A DNA stretch of 64,000 bases from Chryseobacterium sp. GVT01B. Lineage in GTDB: Bacteria; Bacteroidota; Bacteroidia; Flavobacteriales; Weeksellaceae. The position numbers and the translations under genes were made by a program. The notes below the pieces were generated by a model. That model had not been told where the DNA came from and did no database searches. It was given only the letters and a program-made list of their open reading frames with translations. Where the stretch lies: the NCBI RefSeq assembly GCF_019970045.1, contig NZ_JAHXYI010000004.1, positions 372,001 to 436,000 on the forward strand, in the 5' to 3' direction. Shown here piece after piece: positions 1 through 8,427 of the stretch (position 1 is its first letter; each line of letters begins with the position of its first letter).

Positions 1-2
1 TC

Positions 3-1181
3 GAAGGAATTGGAACCGTAACGGGCAGTGAAGATAATAATTTTGCTATGGCAACATGTGCAAATCCACCCTATGACAACGGATATTCTTCTGATGACAA
101 ACTTCAGAAAGCAGGAGATTTTGTGCAGCAGATGATCCATGATCAGACAAAAGAATACCATTTTTATATATACGGATTCGGGAGAGGAGGAATGCTTGCA
201 AGGACTTTTTGCAATCAGCTTTTAACGCATTATTCTCTGGGAAATTGCAGAATAAAATTTTTAGGAGCTTTTGATACAGTAGAATCCAAACCTTTTAATA
301 CTTATAATTTGAATATCCCTGCTCAGGTAGAGAATGCATTACATGTCTGCGCAGTGAATGAGAGCCGTTTTTTCTTTCCGCTTACCGGATTTTTTGAGAA
401 CTCAAAAATAATGGAAGATCAGAAATCGGAAAATACATCTTCCGTTTGGAAAGAGATCTTTGTACCGGGTGATCATGCGGATATCGGAGGAGGATATCTT
501 GAAGGGCCGCAGTCTGTTTATATTTCTACAGACTTCATTAATAGTGATGATCTGCATCATTATGTTTCAGATATCAGGAATGAAAAAACCAATGCTGAAG
601 GTATTAAAATCTGGAATGCTCTGCTTTCCGGATATGAAGTGGAGACCGCTAATGGTCTTTCACAGGCATATGTGTGCCGGGATAAAGTATATAATGACCT
701 TTCAAAAGTATATGGGAAACTGATGTTGGAAGAAACCAATACTAAAGTATCCGTTTTCAGTACAGAAAGCGATGCATATTTTGGAATAGATTATAATAAA
801 CATCCTTTTCTCAGTCGGTTTTACATCAAAATAAAAGAATATGTAAAAGATCTTGCTGCGGGTAAAAAGCCAATCTATGATTTTTGGAAATTTGCGGATT
901 ATACCCATATTTCAGCAAATTTCGGATTACACAGCAACAGCTTTCTGAAAAGATCCCAGCGGGAAATTAATATTGAATTGATTAATAATGGATTAAATGT
1001 TTCCAGCAGTACATCTGTTGACCAAACCAGCCAGACACGGCTTTCCGCTGAGCTTCATCTGCCGGAAGACAGTTTTGTTGCAGATTTTCTTTACGGAACC
1101 AGTGTTCCCAATAATGATGTATGGGATCGTTCTATTTTAAAAACACCGGCAGTCATTACATTAAATGGAATTAAGAATTAG
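3..1181 (+). CDS. DUF2235-type alpha/beta hydrolase, 5' partial, nucleophile Ser replaced by Gly
   Basis: The reading frame is open to the left edge, so the gene begins before the window. The codons from position 3 read EGIGT before the first visible ATG at 48, a motif typical of DUF2235 proteins. DUF2235 is the alpha/beta-hydrolase family that includes the Tle1 phospholipase effectors of type VI secretion. Numbering from the ATG at 48, the nucleophile elbow is G43-F44-G45-R46-G47 where the family has GFSRG, so the catalytic serine is absent. The usual partners are kept: Asp76 in AFDTVE and His143 in PGDHADIGGGY. It may be a pseudo-enzyme or a binding protein. Upstream neighbours are not visible, so a secretion role is only a possibility. 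Confidence 0.75.
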   Translation, partial: EGIGTVTGSEDNNFAMATCANPPYDNGYSSDDKLQKAGDFVQQMIHDQTKEYHFYIYGFGRGGMLARTFCNQLLTHYSLGNCRIKFLGAFDTVESKPFNTYNLNIPAQVENALHVCAVNESRFFFPLTGFFENSKIMEDQKSENTSSVWKEIFVPGDHADIGGGYLEGPQSVYISTDFINSDDLHHYVSDIRNEKTNAEGIKIWNALLSGYEVETANGLSQAYVCRDKVYNDLSKVYGKLMLEETNTKVSVFSTESDAYFGIDYNKHPFLSRFYIKIKEYVKDLAAGKKPIYDFWKFADYTHISANFGLHSNSFLKRSQREINIELINNGLNVSSSTSVDQTSQTRLSAELHLPEDSFVADFLYGTSVPNNDVWDRSILKTPAVITLNGIKN

Positions 1182-1212
1182 TGCCTACACTTCTCAGTTT
1201 TAAATTTAGGTT

Positions 1213-1241
1213 AGGGGACATCATTAAAGGTGTTCCCTTTT
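1213..1241 (+). terminator. Rho-independent terminator after the DUF2235 gene
   Basis: Stem AGGGGACA pairs with TGTTCCCT (one G-U pair) across a ten-base loop, followed by a T-rich stretch. Confidence 0.6.
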
Positions 1242-1284
1242 AATTATAACAGATTGAATTCCATTGAGTATAAGTACTGAATTT

Positions 1285-1292
1285 TATATTTG
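1285..1292 (+). promoter_or_regulatory. -7 promoter element TATATTTG
   Basis: This matches the Bacteroidota TAnnTTTG box, in the 254-base gap before the gene at 1436. It would give a 5' UTR of roughly 140 bases. Nothing else was recognised in the gap. Confidence 0.4.
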
Positions 1293-1435
1293 GTATATTA
1301 TACTGTAGTTTTTAGATTTTAATTCTCGTTATTTTGAATTGTTCATTTCACGAAGCTTCAATAGTATAACATGAACAAAGGCGTTTTCTGAAAAGCCTGA
1401 TATCAAAAGAGTAAGAACACCAAAGATTTAAAACA

Positions 1436-2173
1436 ATGGAAAAGACACTCATTCAACAATCGGAGACTACATTATTCACAATTAATTTTGATTTTACCTC
1501 AAATGATCAGCAAGAGATTCTAAGAGATTTGCAGGCAAATAATTATAAGCTTGTAGGATATAAGGGTGCATCGGGACCCAATCAGGTTTCCTCAGGTGTA
1601 CCAACGTGGTTTTCAATTTATTATTATGAAATGTTTGGATGTGAAGATATTTATTGTGAACCAAAATATAAAGTATATGTTTACAATAAAGGAGTTATAG
1701 ATATCAATACAACCATTCAAATGCATGCCATATCGGATGAAATTCCGTTAGGTACAGCAGTAACTTTCCACCAGGATGGTTCTTTTTCTGCTACTTCAGG
1801 AGCCCCGGCAGAAGCCATCACAGTAAAAAATGAAAGAGGGGTTAATACGTCAGATATTACAATAGGCTTAGCTGCAGAAGTAGAAGGAAGATTCCAGCCT
1901 TTCTGTGCATTTACATGTGCCCCGCAAGGAGAAGTGATCATGGAACCTAATGAAAATATAGTTCTGTTTGCTGCCCAGACAGGTGCTACTCCAGGATCTG
2001 TTACTAAGTGTACAACAGGATCTGGATGTAACTTTGCGTTCAGTGCACAGAATGTAAAATATGAGTTAGAGATGATTCACAGAAATTACGGTATTAGAAA
2101 TGTGCCAGGAAAAGTACCAGTGAAATCTATACCTCGGGGGACCTCATTGGCAGAGCTTCTCAATATCAAATAA
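1436..2173 (+). CDS. Hypothetical protein, 245 aa
   Basis: I do not recognise this protein. It has no signal peptide or membrane segment, so it is probably cytoplasmic. The middle is rich in short beta-like stretches (residues about 35-110), with Trp/Tyr/Phe around 59-68 (PTWFSIYYYEMF), and cysteines at CEDIYC and later FCAFTC and KCTTGSGC that could form disulphides or bind metal. The C-terminus ends in a Pro/Lys-containing tail. The 82-aa gene starts 43 bases downstream without a terminator between, so the two are probably co-transcribed. A link to the DUF2235 gene upstream is possible, but a terminator and 254 bases separate them. Confidence 0.75.
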   Translation: MEKTLIQQSETTLFTINFDFTSNDQQEILRDLQANNYKLVGYKGASGPNQVSSGVPTWFSIYYYEMFGCEDIYCEPKYKVYVYNKGVIDINTTIQMHAISDEIPLGTAVTFHQDGSFSATSGAPAEAITVKNERGVNTSDITIGLAAEVEGRFQPFCAFTCAPQGEVIMEPNENIVLFAAQTGATPGSVTKCTTGSGCNFAFSAQNVKYELEMIHRNYGIRNVPGKVPVKSIPRGTSLAELLNIK

Positions 2174-2216
2174 AAACCTCCGGAAAATTTTTTAAATTAA
2201 CTAAAAAAATAACAAT

Positions 2217-2465
2217 ATGACCGTTTCAGAATGGCTGGATAAAGCCAAAAGACTTTTAGATATTTGTAATTACGAGATCAGTATTAGAAATGGGAAGAAA
2301 GCTTTAACAGTGAGTCAATCTGATACTTTGCACGAGCTGCAGGATGAAATAGGGTATCGCCACGGAATCGCACCGGTTAGCTATAATGATGCTTCAGATA
2401 TTCTAATAGAAATGATCGGAATGGTAAAAGCAGGATGGAAAACACCACCACTTATCCCTGGATAA
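2217..2465 (+). CDS. Small hypothetical protein, 82 aa
   Basis: This is a small soluble protein with an amphipathic N-terminal helix (SEWLDKAKRLLDIC) and a Pro-rich end (KTPPLIPG). It has no recognised domain, signal peptide or membrane segment. It follows the 245-aa gene by 43 bases and is closed by a strong terminator, so it is the last gene of that unit. The pairing could reflect a complex, but no function can be read from it. Confidence 0.65.
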   Translation: MTVSEWLDKAKRLLDICNYEISIRNGKKALTVSQSDTLHELQDEIGYRHGIAPVSYNDASDILIEMIGMVKAGWKTPPLIPG

Positions 2466-2500
2466 CAATTCTTATAAATCAATTGTATTATAAATCAAAA

Positions 2501-2526
2501 GCTGTCCGTTTTGGGCAGTTTTTTTA
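2501..2526 (+). terminator. Rho-independent terminator
   Basis: GC stem CTGTCC/GGGCAG with a five-base loop is followed directly by seven T. Confidence 0.8.
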
Positions 2527-2553
2527 TTTCTGGGCTATTCATTTCTTTTTCCG

Positions 2554-2561
2554 TATTTTTG
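2554..2561 (+). promoter_or_regulatory. -7 promoter element TATTTTTG
   Basis: TAnnTTTG box 40 bases before the ABC-F start codon and downstream of a terminator. Confidence 0.55.
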
Positions 2562-2601
2562 CACCCGAAAATTCATTATTCATTACTAATTATTAATTAA
2601 G

Positions 2602-4527
2602 ATGCTTTCGGTTCAAAGTTTAGGGTTACACCATTCAGGAAATTATTTATTTCAAAATGTCAATTTCACCATTAAAAAGGATGATAAAGTAGGTCTCGTT
2701 GGTAAAAACGGAGCGGGAAAATCCACTTTATTGAAAATGCTTTCCGGAGAGATTAATTTCTACGAAGGAGAAGTGGTGACTGAAGGGAGTGTTACCATTG
2801 GTTTCTTAAAACAGGATCTTGATTTTGTAAAAGGAAGAACGGTGTGGGCTGAAACCATGCAGGCTTTTGAGCAGATCAACGCCTGGAAAAATGAGCTTGA
2901 AGAAGTGAATCACCAAATGACGGTCAGAACGGACTATGAAAGTGATTCCTATACAGATCTGATTAATAAAATGACCGAACTGAATGACCTTTTGATGAAC
3001 CATGATGCCTACAATCTTGAGGGTGACATGGAAAAAGTGTTATTTGGTTTAGGATTTAAAGCAGATGATTTCCAGAAAATTACCGATGAATTTTCCGGAG
3101 GATGGAGAATGAGAATCGAATTGGCAAAATTACTTCTTCAGAAGAATGATATCATGCTTCTCGATGAGCCTACCAACCACCTGGATATGGAATCTATCAT
3201 TTGGCTGGAGAACTTCCTGAAAGACTATCCGGGAGCAATTGTTCTGGTAAGTCACGATAAACAGTTTATGACTGCGGTGTGTAACCGTACTTTTGATATC
3301 AACAACAGAAAAGTTGATGATTATAAAGCCAACTATTCCAAATATCTTGTCATGAGAGAAGATCGCCGTGAAAAACTGATTCAGGCTAAAAAGAATCAGG
3401 ATGCGGAGATCAAGCAGATGGAAGATAACATTAATAAGTTCCGTGCAAGTGCTACAAAAGCATCTTTTGCGCAGTCACTTATTAAAAAATTAGATAAAAT
3501 AGAACGTATTGAAGTTGATAACGAAGACGTTTCAAAATTCAATATCCGTTTCGTACAGTCTATGGTTCCCGGAAAGATCATCTTTGAAGCAGAACATCTG
3601 GGAAAAGCTTACGGACAAAAACAAATCTTTGATGATGTAGATTTTATCGTTCAGAGAGGAGACAGAATTGCTCTTTTAGGGCAAAACGGACAGGGAAAAA
3701 CAACTTTAGCTAAAATTTTAGCAGGAGATATTAAAGATTATTCAGGAACATGGAATCTTGGACATAATGTTAATATCGGATACTTCGCACAGAATCAGGA
3801 AGAGGTTTTAACTCCTAATAAAACGGTTCTTGAAGAAGCGGAAGATGCTGCAACGGAAGAGACAAGACCTAGAGTAAGAGACTTATTAGGATCTTTCCTT
3901 TTCCAGGGAGATGCGGTTACTAAGAAAACCAAAGTGCTTTCCGGAGGAGAGAGAAACCGTCTGGCACTTTGTAAACTGTTACTTCGTCCTTTCAACACGT
4001 TGATCATGGACGAACCTACCAACCACCTTGATATTCAATCTAAGGAAATTATCAAGCTTGCACTGCAAAACTTTGAAGGTACCTTAATTGTCATCTCGCA
4101 CGACAGGGAATTTCTTCAGGGACTTTGTGATAAGATCTATGAGTTCCGTGACGGGAAAATGAAAGAATTCCTTGGAGATATCAACGAATATCTTGAATAC
4201 AGACAAAAGGAAACGATCAGGGAGATTTCTGCTGAAAAAGCCAAACTTCATCAGGAAGTAAAGGTAGAACCTAAGAAAGTAGAAGAAAAACCAGCTGCCA
4301 GCAGTCAATCTTCAAATATCGTTAGTAAAGAACAGAAAAATATTCAGAATAAAATCAAAAAGGTAGAAGAAAAAATTTCTGAGCTTGAAACAAAAGTAGA
4401 AGAGATGGAAGCTTCCTTTGCCAAAGAAAATCCATCTGATGAAACCTTGGAAAAATATAATAAAACTAAGGAAGAGCTGGATACAGCTCTGCAGGAGTGG
4501 GAATACCTTGGTACACAGCTAGATTAA
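2602..4527 (+). CDS. ABC-F family ATPase
   Basis: This is a soluble protein with two ABC ATPase domains and no transmembrane domain, the layout of ABC-F translation factors that act at the ribosomal E site. Domain 1 has Walker A GKNGAGKST (34-42), signature FSGGW (about 164) and Walker B LLDEPTNHLD (about 187). Domain 2 has GQNGQGKTT (about 360), LSGGE (about 446) and IMDEPTNHLD (about 468). The linker between the domains is charged and helical. The last 90 residues are Lys/Glu-rich coiled coil, as in Uup and YheS. The gene stands alone between two terminators with its own promoter. Which ABC-F subgroup it belongs to cannot be settled by eye. Confidence 0.95.
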   Translation: MLSVQSLGLHHSGNYLFQNVNFTIKKDDKVGLVGKNGAGKSTLLKMLSGEINFYEGEVVTEGSVTIGFLKQDLDFVKGRTVWAETMQAFEQINAWKNELEEVNHQMTVRTDYESDSYTDLINKMTELNDLLMNHDAYNLEGDMEKVLFGLGFKADDFQKITDEFSGGWRMRIELAKLLLQKNDIMLLDEPTNHLDMESIIWLENFLKDYPGAIVLVSHDKQFMTAVCNRTFDINNRKVDDYKANYSKYLVMREDRREKLIQAKKNQDAEIKQMEDNINKFRASATKASFAQSLIKKLDKIERIEVDNEDVSKFNIRFVQSMVPGKIIFEAEHLGKAYGQKQIFDDVDFIVQRGDRIALLGQNGQGKTTLAKILAGDIKDYSGTWNLGHNVNIGYFAQNQEEVLTPNKTVLEEAEDAATEETRPRVRDLLGSFLFQGDAVTKKTKVLSGGERNRLALCKLLLRPFNTLIMDEPTNHLDIQSKEIIKLALQNFEGTLIVISHDREFLQGLCDKIYEFRDGKMKEFLGDINEYLEYRQKETIREISAEKAKLHQEVKVEPKKVEEKPAASSQSSNIVSKEQKNIQNKIKKVEEKISELETKVEEMEASFAKENPSDETLEKYNKTKEELDTALQEWEYLGTQLD

Positions 4528-4537
4528 ATAAAATAGA

Positions 4538-4574
4538 AATGCTTCATAAACTAAAAATTATGAAGCATTTTTTT
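4538..4574 (+). terminator. Rho-independent terminator
   Basis: A 13-bp perfect stem (AAATGCTTCATAA with its complement) with a short loop runs into a T tract. Confidence 0.85.
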
Positions 4575-4660
4575 GTAACAAAATCATTTTCATTTCTACC
4601 AATTATCAATAGTTACAAGTAATTTAATAAAAGTTTAAGGAAACAATTAAATTATTTTCA

Positions 4661-4668
4661 TAATTTTG
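4661..4668 (+). promoter_or_regulatory. -7 element TAATTTTG, four bases before ATG
   Basis: TAATTTTG is followed by aacc and the ATG at 4673. At this spacing transcription should begin at or next to the start codon, giving a leaderless mRNA. Confidence 0.55.
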
Positions 4669-4672
4669 AACC

Positions 4673-5029
4673 ATGATTTTTAAAGAAAGCAGAAACCTAA
4701 AGAGTTTTATCTCCAAGCTATTGTTTGGGGTATATTTTCTCGCGCTGCTTTCTCAAAGCTTTCACCATCATGATTCGGTAGACTATTTTAAGGCTTTTAA
4801 TCTTAAAAAAGTTGAGAACACGGTGACGAAAGCAGTTACTAAAGAGAAAGCTGGCGACTGTCTGGCCTGCCACTTTTTGGTGACCGGACATACATTAGCT
4901 CCTGAAGAATTCAGTTTTACTTTTGAGCATTACAGCCACGAGGTAAAACAAATCATTGCCATCCAGGAGAAAATCTGGTCTCAGACCAAATTCACTTTTC
5001 AGCTTCGGGGACCTCCCGCACTTTCATAA
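4673..5029 (+). CDS. Small His/Cys-containing exported protein upstream of a TonB receptor
   Basis: This 118-aa protein has an N-terminal hydrophobic segment (residues about 14-27, FISKLLFGVYFLALLSQ) that can export or anchor it. Metal-ligand-like residues follow: HHHD (31-34), CLACH near residue 64 and further histidines, and it ends in RGPPALS. The C-terminal RGPPA and CxxCH features resemble DUF2946-type small proteins, which often sit beside copper or zinc receptors. It lies about 250 bases upstream of a TonB-dependent receptor on the same strand. A role in periplasmic metal binding is inference from residues and context. Confidence 0.65.
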   Translation: MIFKESRNLKSFISKLLFGVYFLALLSQSFHHHDSVDYFKAFNLKKVENTVTKAVTKEKAGDCLACHFLVTGHTLAPEEFSFTFEHYSHEVKQIIAIQEKIWSQTKFTFQLRGPPALS

Positions 5030-5281
5030 TTCATAGATTCTATAGGGTTTAAAGTTTAATACTTTAAAGTTCAATGTTTAAGGTTTAAAGTTGTTGGAAA
5101 ACAACTGATAGTTTGTAATTGATATTTAATTACAGCTTCTGATTTCTAACCTTTAATTTCTCATTAGACATTATACTTTTTACATTGTACAATGTACATT
5201 TTACAATTAAATTAGCCCTTCCCACAAATTTTAACGAAAAATGTACCCTATTGAAAAGGGTGCGCAATCAATCTATTTACA
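5030..5281 (+). other. Intergenic region with low-complexity TTTAAAGTT motifs and a 16-bp palindrome
   Basis: Near 5048-5095 the motif TTTAAAGTT and variants recur in both senses. At 5181-5196 lies the perfect palindrome TACATTGTACAATGTA, about 85 bases before the TonB receptor start, and a small hairpin (ACCCT/AGGGT) lies near 5245-5261. The palindrome could be an operator for a metal-responsive repressor, but similar words are common in low-complexity flavobacterial spacers. Confidence 0.4.
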
Positions 5282-7666
5282 ATGAAATTGATATATTGCC
5301 TGCTGCTGATCTTTTGCGGATCAGTATTTATAAGTGCACAAAAAACCTATACTGTAGAAGGAACCGTTCAGGATTTTCACGATAAAAGCTTATTGGAAAA
5401 TGCTGTTATTAAAATCGGAAACTTTACAGCTAAAACCAATAAGAAAGGTAAATTTTCTTTTGACAGGATTCCTGCAGGGAAGTATACACTCATTGCGCAG
5501 CATCCTGATTGTGATGATTATACTGAAAATATAGGAGTTGGTCAGGATGTTCAGCTGGTTATTACGCTGGAACACCATGTTAAAGATATCGAAACAGTTA
5601 CCATTCATGGAAATCATAAAAATAATGGTTCTCTGGTGGTCAAAACAGTCAATAAATCTGATATTGAGAAAAATTCTACAGACAATCTGGGGAATTTATT
5701 ATCTAAAATTTCAGGGGTGACGGCTTTGAAAACGGGAAATAATATTTCAAAACCCGTTATTCATGGTCTTTATGGAAGTCGTATCAGCATTCTGAACAAT
5801 GGGGTACGTCTTGCTGAACAGGAATGGGGTGTAGAACATGCACCGAATGTTGATATCAATAATTTTCAGCATATTGATGTAATAAAAGGGGCTTCTGCTT
5901 TGAAATATGGAAGCGATGCCATTGGTGGAGTCGTGGTAATGGAGCCGGAAGTTTTCCCTAAAAAAGATACTATCAAAGGCTCAGTAGGGCTTACCGGAAT
6001 TTCCAATGGAAGAGGTCTTGGCCTTGACGTGGATGTTGCCAAAGTCTGGAAAAACGGATGGGCAGTGAAGTCTGGTGGAAGTATCAAGAAACTGGGCGAC
6101 CAGAGTGCTCCGAACTATAATCTGAAAAATACGGGGATGGACTTTTCTTCCTTCAATTTTACAGTTCAGAATAATACCTATGAAAGAGGAATTTCTTTTG
6201 ATTATTATCTGACCAATCAGAATATTGGGATTTTAAGAGACTCACACGTTTCAACTTCTGAAGATTATGACAGGGCAATGACTGCTAATCCTCCTATTTA
6301 TTCAGGTAAGTTCAGTTATGATATTGATAATCCAAGACAGGTTATTGAACATCATATTGCAAAAGTTTCCGCTTTTAAAAGGTTTGAAAATATAGGAAAA
6401 CTATCTGCAACATACAGCTATCAGTATAACCACAGACAGGAATATGATATCAGAAGAGGTGAGCTGAGTGATACTCCTTCACTGGACCTGGAACTGATGA
6501 CACATCAGTTTAATCTTAATGATTTATTAGAAAGAGAAAAATGGTCTTTAGAAACCGGAATTGATGCAGGTTTTCAAAACAATTATTCAGATCCGGCAAC
6601 CAAGGCAAGACGTCTGATCCCGAATTATGATAAATATTCTGCAGGCGCATATTCTGTTTTTAAATATAAGATTTCTCCTGAATTCAATTTTGAAGCAGGA
6701 GCGAGATATGATTTTACCCGTTATGATGTTACCAAATGGTATGATAAAAGTGATTGGGAGAAATCATATGCAGATACTTATCCACAATTTTATGTGAAAA
6801 CCGATCAGAACAGAGTGCTGACACGTCCTCAGCTTAATTACAACAATGTTTCTTTCAATGCAGGTTTGGAATATCGTCCTAATGCTAATTTTGATCTGAA
6901 ATTTAATTATGCAAAGGTGGGACGATCTCCGAATGTTGCTGAATTATTTTCAGACGGGCTGCATCACTCTGCAGGAGTGATCGAAACGGGAGATATGCGA
7001 TTGAAAAATGAGCAGGGGCATCAGTTTAATTTAAATATAGATTCAAGGTTTAATGTTCTGAAAGGCTTGAATATTTCTGTGAATCCTTATTTCTTCATCA
7101 CTAAAAACTTCATTAATGAAATTCCGGTGGGGATTAAAGGAACTATCAGAGGAGTATTCCCTGAATGGGTGTATCAGCAGATTGATGCGAAAATGTACGG
7201 AGTAGATCTGGATATCAACTGGAAACTTGCGGATGATCTTACCTATGTAGGAAAAGGAAGTTATGTATATGGACAGGATGATACCCACAACGAACCGTTG
7301 ATCTTAATGATGCCACCTAATTTTTCCAATGCATTGCAGTTCAAAAAACAGAAATGGAATAATTTCTATTTCACTGTTGAAAATCAAACTTTTGTAAAGC
7401 AGACCAGATTTCCGATTCGAAATGCACCATTGGAACTCTATGTGAATGGCGAATTGGTAGATAAAGAAATCGATTTCAGTACGCCACCCAATGGATACTC
7501 ACTTTGGAATATACAAACCGGAATCAACATCAGCAAAAATCTTTCTGCAGGACTTATCGTAAATAATCTTTTCAATACTTCGTACAGAGAATATCTGAAC
7601 CGTTTGAGATTCTTTGCAGATGAGGCAGGAAGAAACTTTATTTTAAATTTTAGATACAAATTCTAA
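5282..7666 (+). CDS. TonB-dependent outer-membrane receptor, ZnuD-like
   Basis: This outer-membrane transporter uses TonB energy to import a ligand. A Sec signal peptide (about 1-20) precedes a carboxypeptidase-regulatory-like beta domain (about 23-100). The plug domain follows (about 120-220) with NLGNLLSKISGV, the SKPVIHGLYGSRI segment and IDVIKGASALKYGSDAIGG. The barrel fills the rest and ends in FRYKF with terminal Phe. The plug sequence SKPVIxGLxGxRxxxLNxGxR resembles ZnuD-type zinc receptors. With the His-rich protein upstream and a lipoprotein 50 bases downstream this suggests metal uptake. The substrate is inferred, not shown. Confidence 0.9.
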   Translation: MKLIYCLLLIFCGSVFISAQKTYTVEGTVQDFHDKSLLENAVIKIGNFTAKTNKKGKFSFDRIPAGKYTLIAQHPDCDDYTENIGVGQDVQLVITLEHHVKDIETVTIHGNHKNNGSLVVKTVNKSDIEKNSTDNLGNLLSKISGVTALKTGNNISKPVIHGLYGSRISILNNGVRLAEQEWGVEHAPNVDINNFQHIDVIKGASALKYGSDAIGGVVVMEPEVFPKKDTIKGSVGLTGISNGRGLGLDVDVAKVWKNGWAVKSGGSIKKLGDQSAPNYNLKNTGMDFSSFNFTVQNNTYERGISFDYYLTNQNIGILRDSHVSTSEDYDRAMTANPPIYSGKFSYDIDNPRQVIEHHIAKVSAFKRFENIGKLSATYSYQYNHRQEYDIRRGELSDTPSLDLELMTHQFNLNDLLEREKWSLETGIDAGFQNNYSDPATKARRLIPNYDKYSAGAYSVFKYKISPEFNFEAGARYDFTRYDVTKWYDKSDWEKSYADTYPQFYVKTDQNRVLTRPQLNYNNVSFNAGLEYRPNANFDLKFNYAKVGRSPNVAELFSDGLHHSAGVIETGDMRLKNEQGHQFNLNIDSRFNVLKGLNISVNPYFFITKNFINEIPVGIKGTIRGVFPEWVYQQIDAKMYGVDLDINWKLADDLTYVGKGSYVYGQDDTHNEPLILMMPPNFSNALQFKKQKWNNFYFTVENQTFVKQTRFPIRNAPLELYVNGELVDKEIDFSTPPNGYSLWNIQTGINISKNLSAGLIVNNLFNTSYREYLNRLRFFADEAGRNFILNFRYKF

Positions 7667-7718
7667 AAATTTCAAAAACAATTCAATCAAAATTTTACAA
7701 TTTTAAAATTCTTAAAAA

Positions 7719-8291
7719 ATGAAAAATCTATTCAATACTAAAAATATCATCAAATTATTAGCTGTTTTATTTATTACTGTTACTGCTGTGACCTCGTGTC
7801 AGAGGAATGGATCTGCAGAAGAAGATGACCTTCCTCAGGAAGAACTTACCAACATCCTTTTGTTGGTGACAGACGATGCTGCAGGAACTACCCAGACTTA
7901 TGATTACAGTATCGGGGCAGGAGGAACACCTACCATTCCGCTTACAAATGGTAAGACCTATACTGTTCAGGCAAAATTTAAAAACGGAAATGAAGATGCT
8001 ACTCAGGAAATTATTGATGCTAAAAACGAACACTTTTTAATTTTTGATTTTCCAAAATCTAATATTACAGTAGAAAGAGTAGATGGAAGTGATCTTAGAA
8101 GCGATGGAAAGAGAGTAGGATTAAGAACAAAATGGACCGTAGTAAAAGCTGTTGACGGAACTGCGCCATTCTTAAAATTAACGCTTATTCACTCTCCTCA
8201 AAGCGTAAATGATGCTAAATCAGGAACTGCCTGGGGAAGTGTAGTAGGAGGAGAAACTGATGCTGAGGCAAAATATAACCTAAGTAATTAG
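7719..8291 (+). CDS. Putative outer-membrane lipoprotein partnered with the TonB receptor
   Basis: The N-terminus is a type II signal peptide: basic start, hydrophobic core and lipobox AVTSC with the lipidated Cys at residue 27. An acidic linker follows (SAEEDDLPQEE), which may favour surface export as in other Bacteroidota lipoproteins. The mature part (about 160 residues) is beta-rich, without a recognised catalytic motif. It lies 52 bases after the receptor and is closed by a strong terminator, so it is likely the receptor's accessory or ligand-binding lipoprotein. The ligand is unknown. Confidence 0.8.
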   Translation: MKNLFNTKNIIKLLAVLFITVTAVTSCQRNGSAEEDDLPQEELTNILLLVTDDAAGTTQTYDYSIGAGGTPTIPLTNGKTYTVQAKFKNGNEDATQEIIDAKNEHFLIFDFPKSNITVERVDGSDLRSDGKRVGLRTKWTVVKAVDGTAPFLKLTLIHSPQSVNDAKSGTAWGSVVGGETDAEAKYNLSN

Positions 8292-8310
8292 GATAATTAA
8301 TCTTGTTTGG

Positions 8311-8338
8311 ACCACCGGAATTCTCCGGTGGTTTTTTA
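8311..8338 (+). terminator. Rho-independent terminator
   Basis: Nine-bp perfect GC-rich stem ACCACCGGA/TCCGGTGGT, four-base loop, six T. Confidence 0.9.
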
Positions 8339-8397
8339 TTTAACAATATTTGGCGTTATAAGTTGATTTTAAATGGGTGATTTTCATAAAAAATTCA

Positions 8398-8405
8398 TAT
8401 TTTTG
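8398..8405 (+). promoter_or_regulatory. -7 promoter element TATTTTTG
   Basis: TAnnTTTG box 22 bases before the trigger factor start codon. Confidence 0.6.
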
Positions 8406-8427
8406 CAACCTAAAATTTTAATCAATA

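Noticed and set aside
5185..5385. Plus-strand frame overlapping the TonB receptor start
   Set aside because: It overlaps the receptor signal peptide in another frame and has no motif.
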